Source: Basidiobolus meristosporus CBS 931.73 (lineage: Eukaryota; Basidiobolomycota; Basidiobolomycetes; Basidiobolales; Basidiobolaceae). Taken from it: DNA of 27,227 nt. Every line of letters begins with the position of its first letter. Position 1 is the first letter of the stretch. The notes under the pieces are model-generated. The model was not told the DNA's origin. It saw only the letters and a list, made by a program, of their open reading frames with translations, and did not search any database. The translations under genes and the position numbers were made by a program. This document shows, in pieces, positions 26,601 to 27,227 of this stretch. Location of the stretch: contig MCFE01000907.1 in assembly GCA_002104905.1 (NCBI GenBank), forward strand, positions 1 to 27,227, in the 5' to 3' direction.

Positions 26601-27226
26601 TTGGCTATTTCTGGTACATAGAGTACTTCTTTAAAGGTCAGTGTATGGCTTCCTTCACTGCTTCTAAGGTTTACTTGGATAGTTCCTTCTCCCACTGCAT
26701 CAAGTGTTCTATCGTCACCCATGAAAACCTTCTTAATTGGAATTTCTTGATATTGGGTAAAAAGTTCTTTTTGGTGTGTAAAGTGTTGAGAAGCTCCAGA
26801 GTCAATATACCACGTCTGAGAATCCTTGTTTGTGGTCATATTTAGTGCAGATATGAATAGTCTATCTTCAGTTGTTGCAGCATTTCCATATTCAGGCTTC
26901 TTTTGCTGATAATCTCTCTTTTTGAAACACCGGTCTGATGTGTGTCCTTTCCTTTTGCAGTAGTTGCAAAATAGGTTGCTGTTGCCTTTGTAGGGTCTTG
27001 GGTACCTCCTTTGTTGGTTATCATTGCTTATTAAAGCATTTTCTTCTTCCTTCTTATTGGCGCTTGATTTTCTTAATTCTTCATCCAGGAGCCTTCCATA
27101 TACGTAATTTAAGGTCAAATCTTCAGTTCTGGACTCTAGGGCTGATACAAGGCCCTGAAACTCGTCTGTCAGGCTATTCAGGATGGTAACTATCACATCC
27201 TCATCAGTAGTTGGTACGCCCACAGA
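23699..27226 (-). CDS. Copia F gag-pol polyprotein, N-terminus outside the window
   Basis: One open frame of 1175 codons entering at the window edge and ending in TAG at 23699-23701. Numbering from the GTG codon at 27223, the order is: gag C-terminus; zinc knuckle C86, C89, H94, C99; protease DSGA at 141-144; integrase zinc site H275, H280, C309, C312; integrase catalytic D340, D403, E439 (D-x35-E); reverse transcriptase with D764 in MDVKTAFL and YVDD at 849-852; RNase H with YSDADW (1021-1026), STTEAEY (E1064), FQDNQGC (D1100) and KHIDIRHHFIRE. The order protease-integrase-RT-RNase H is the Ty1/copia one. All key residues are present and no stop interrupts it, so it may be functional. Gag and pol share one frame here, so a frameshift signal is not needed in the visible part. 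The true start should lie about 150 codons upstream by comparison with copia E. Confidence 0.95.
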   Translation of the reverse strand, partial: SVGVPTTDEDVIVTILNSLTDEFQGLVSALESRTEDLTLNYVYGRLLDEELRKSSANKKEEENALISNDNQQRRYPRPYKGNSNLFCNYCKRKGHTSDRCFKKRDYQQKKPEYGNAATTEDRLFISALNMTTNKDSQTWYIDSGASQHFTHQKELFTQYQEIPIKKVFMGDDRTLDAVGEGTIQVNLRSSEGSHTLTFKEVLYVPEIAKNLLSVSKATAEGLSFSFDNSGCRITDQNGAHIASGIRDQNLYKLTYIPSYLEANISNLNEETPMLWHRRFGHINFDYLRKMIKDQLISGVKIDPPANLEHCEACIYGKQARQPFKSSGLIKTKKKLDLIHSDLCGPMQNLSLGGMKYLITFIDDYTRYTWVYFMERKEEALSKLREFKAMVERETGEKIKKIRSDNGGEYTSKLFIHFCKIHGIKQETTVPYSPQQNGVAERANRSIIDMARSMIHDQKLSYDFWAESVATAVYLKNRSYNRILRDSTPFEAWYGYRPSAEHLRIFGCTAYAKKLAGNQSKFEPKSVKCIFLGYCNESKAYRLYNTEAKKLIKSRDVLFDENSKFSQKMTSDDDENLISSPPIVRIESEQNNENFFTPEDSTTVVQPESVPRNIPEVIIPVSNARRSNRTRNSPNYYINEGTNLAYAYSVHVDEPQTVKEALNSPQTKFWRSAMTEEYQALMENQTWDLVKLPINRKSIGCRWVFKTKYKADGTIERYKARLVAKGYSQTKGLDYTETFAPVAKFNSIRLILAIAAKYKFFIHQMDVKTAFLNGELDEDVYMDQPDGFVDQDNPHLVCKLKKSLYGLKQSPRAWNCKIDSYLESLSFKRSNADYSIYYKPDRANPVLLALYVDDLIIAANNLETLEETKSSLSKEFKMSDLGELSYYLGIKFSIDRSTQTITLSQSKYIQDILKKYKMEDCKPAATPMETNLNLVKTQPNQESLVPSESPDFPYQSMVGSLMYIMLGTRPDISYSVGVVSQHNQNYGSDHIAAVKRIFRYLKGTADICLRYTYKDSEQDLVGYSDADWGRNLEDRRSTTGYTFLYCKGAISWNSRKQPTVALSTTEAEYMAACEATKEAMWLRKLFTDLGLCQKTPITLFQDNQGCIQLGRNPTFHARTKHIDIRHHFIREAIENNLVSLVYCPTDEMIADIFTKPLARDKFEYFRSKLGLVSMNI

Positions 27227-27227
27227 T

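Larger units (their letters stand above)
23338..27227 (-). mobile_element. Copia F, apparently intact Ty1/copia element, 5' end outside the window
   Basis: 3' LTR (23338-23687), purine tract, then an open polyprotein frame to the window edge. Given the 4.68-kb family length, about 0.8 kb (gag N-terminus, primer-binding site and 5' LTR) should lie beyond 27227, ending in a copy of ATTTC if the target duplication is intact. Confidence 0.93.

Overview
This window is eukaryotic and consists almost entirely of LTR retrotransposons inserted into one another. No cellular gene with a complete reading frame is visible. The DNA is AT-rich. The copia primer-binding site matches an initiator tRNA-Met anticodon arm of the form GGGCTCATAACC; as I recall, fungi carry this form while animals and plants usually have GGGCCCATAACC. 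Together with a gag-protease of a kind I associate with fungal Ty3/gypsy elements, this weakly favours a repeat-rich fungal genome. A plant or another eukaryote is not excluded.

Layout. (1) 1-424 is unassigned flank. (2) 425-6390 is copia A (minus strand, decayed), split at 1488-5104 by a 3617-bp Ty3/gypsy-like element. That element has two 804-bp LTRs that look identical and only a gag-protease frame. (3) 6391-9646 is copia B (plus, badly decayed, internally deleted), split by a 370-bp solo LTR of a third family. (4) 9647-10201 is spacer holding one copy of an undescribed dispersed repeat. (5) 10202-14716 is copia C (minus, very decayed). It is interrupted by a 2-kb complex of DNA-transposon-like pieces: a 729-bp foldback element, a 212-bp MITE with a 10-bp periodic array, and a broken gene fragment. 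(6) 14717-14908 is a second copy of the dispersed repeat. (7) 14909-23337 is copia D (plus, old), split by copia E (minus, 15853-21340, TSD CCATA on both sides). Copia E carries an 804-bp solo gypsy LTR (18346-19149, TSD CCGC). (8) 23338-27227 is copia F (minus), inserted in the RNase H region of copia D. Its reading frame is open through zinc knuckle, protease, integrase, reverse transcriptase and RNase H, and its 5' end lies beyond the window.

Relative order from nesting: D is older than E and F; E is older than the solo gypsy LTR; A is older than the gag-pro element. B, C and D carry many stops and deletions. E has a modest number of lesions. F and the gag-pro element look recent. F is the only copy here that could supply a full set of copia enzymes. 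The gag-pro element encodes no integrase or reverse transcriptase and would need a partner element for both. The most unusual signals are the pol-less gypsy element, its repeated CCGC target, heat-shock-type and CArG motifs in its LTR, an ATG embedded in the copia primer-binding site, and a family of foldback elements with decamer arrays that has landed in a reading frame.
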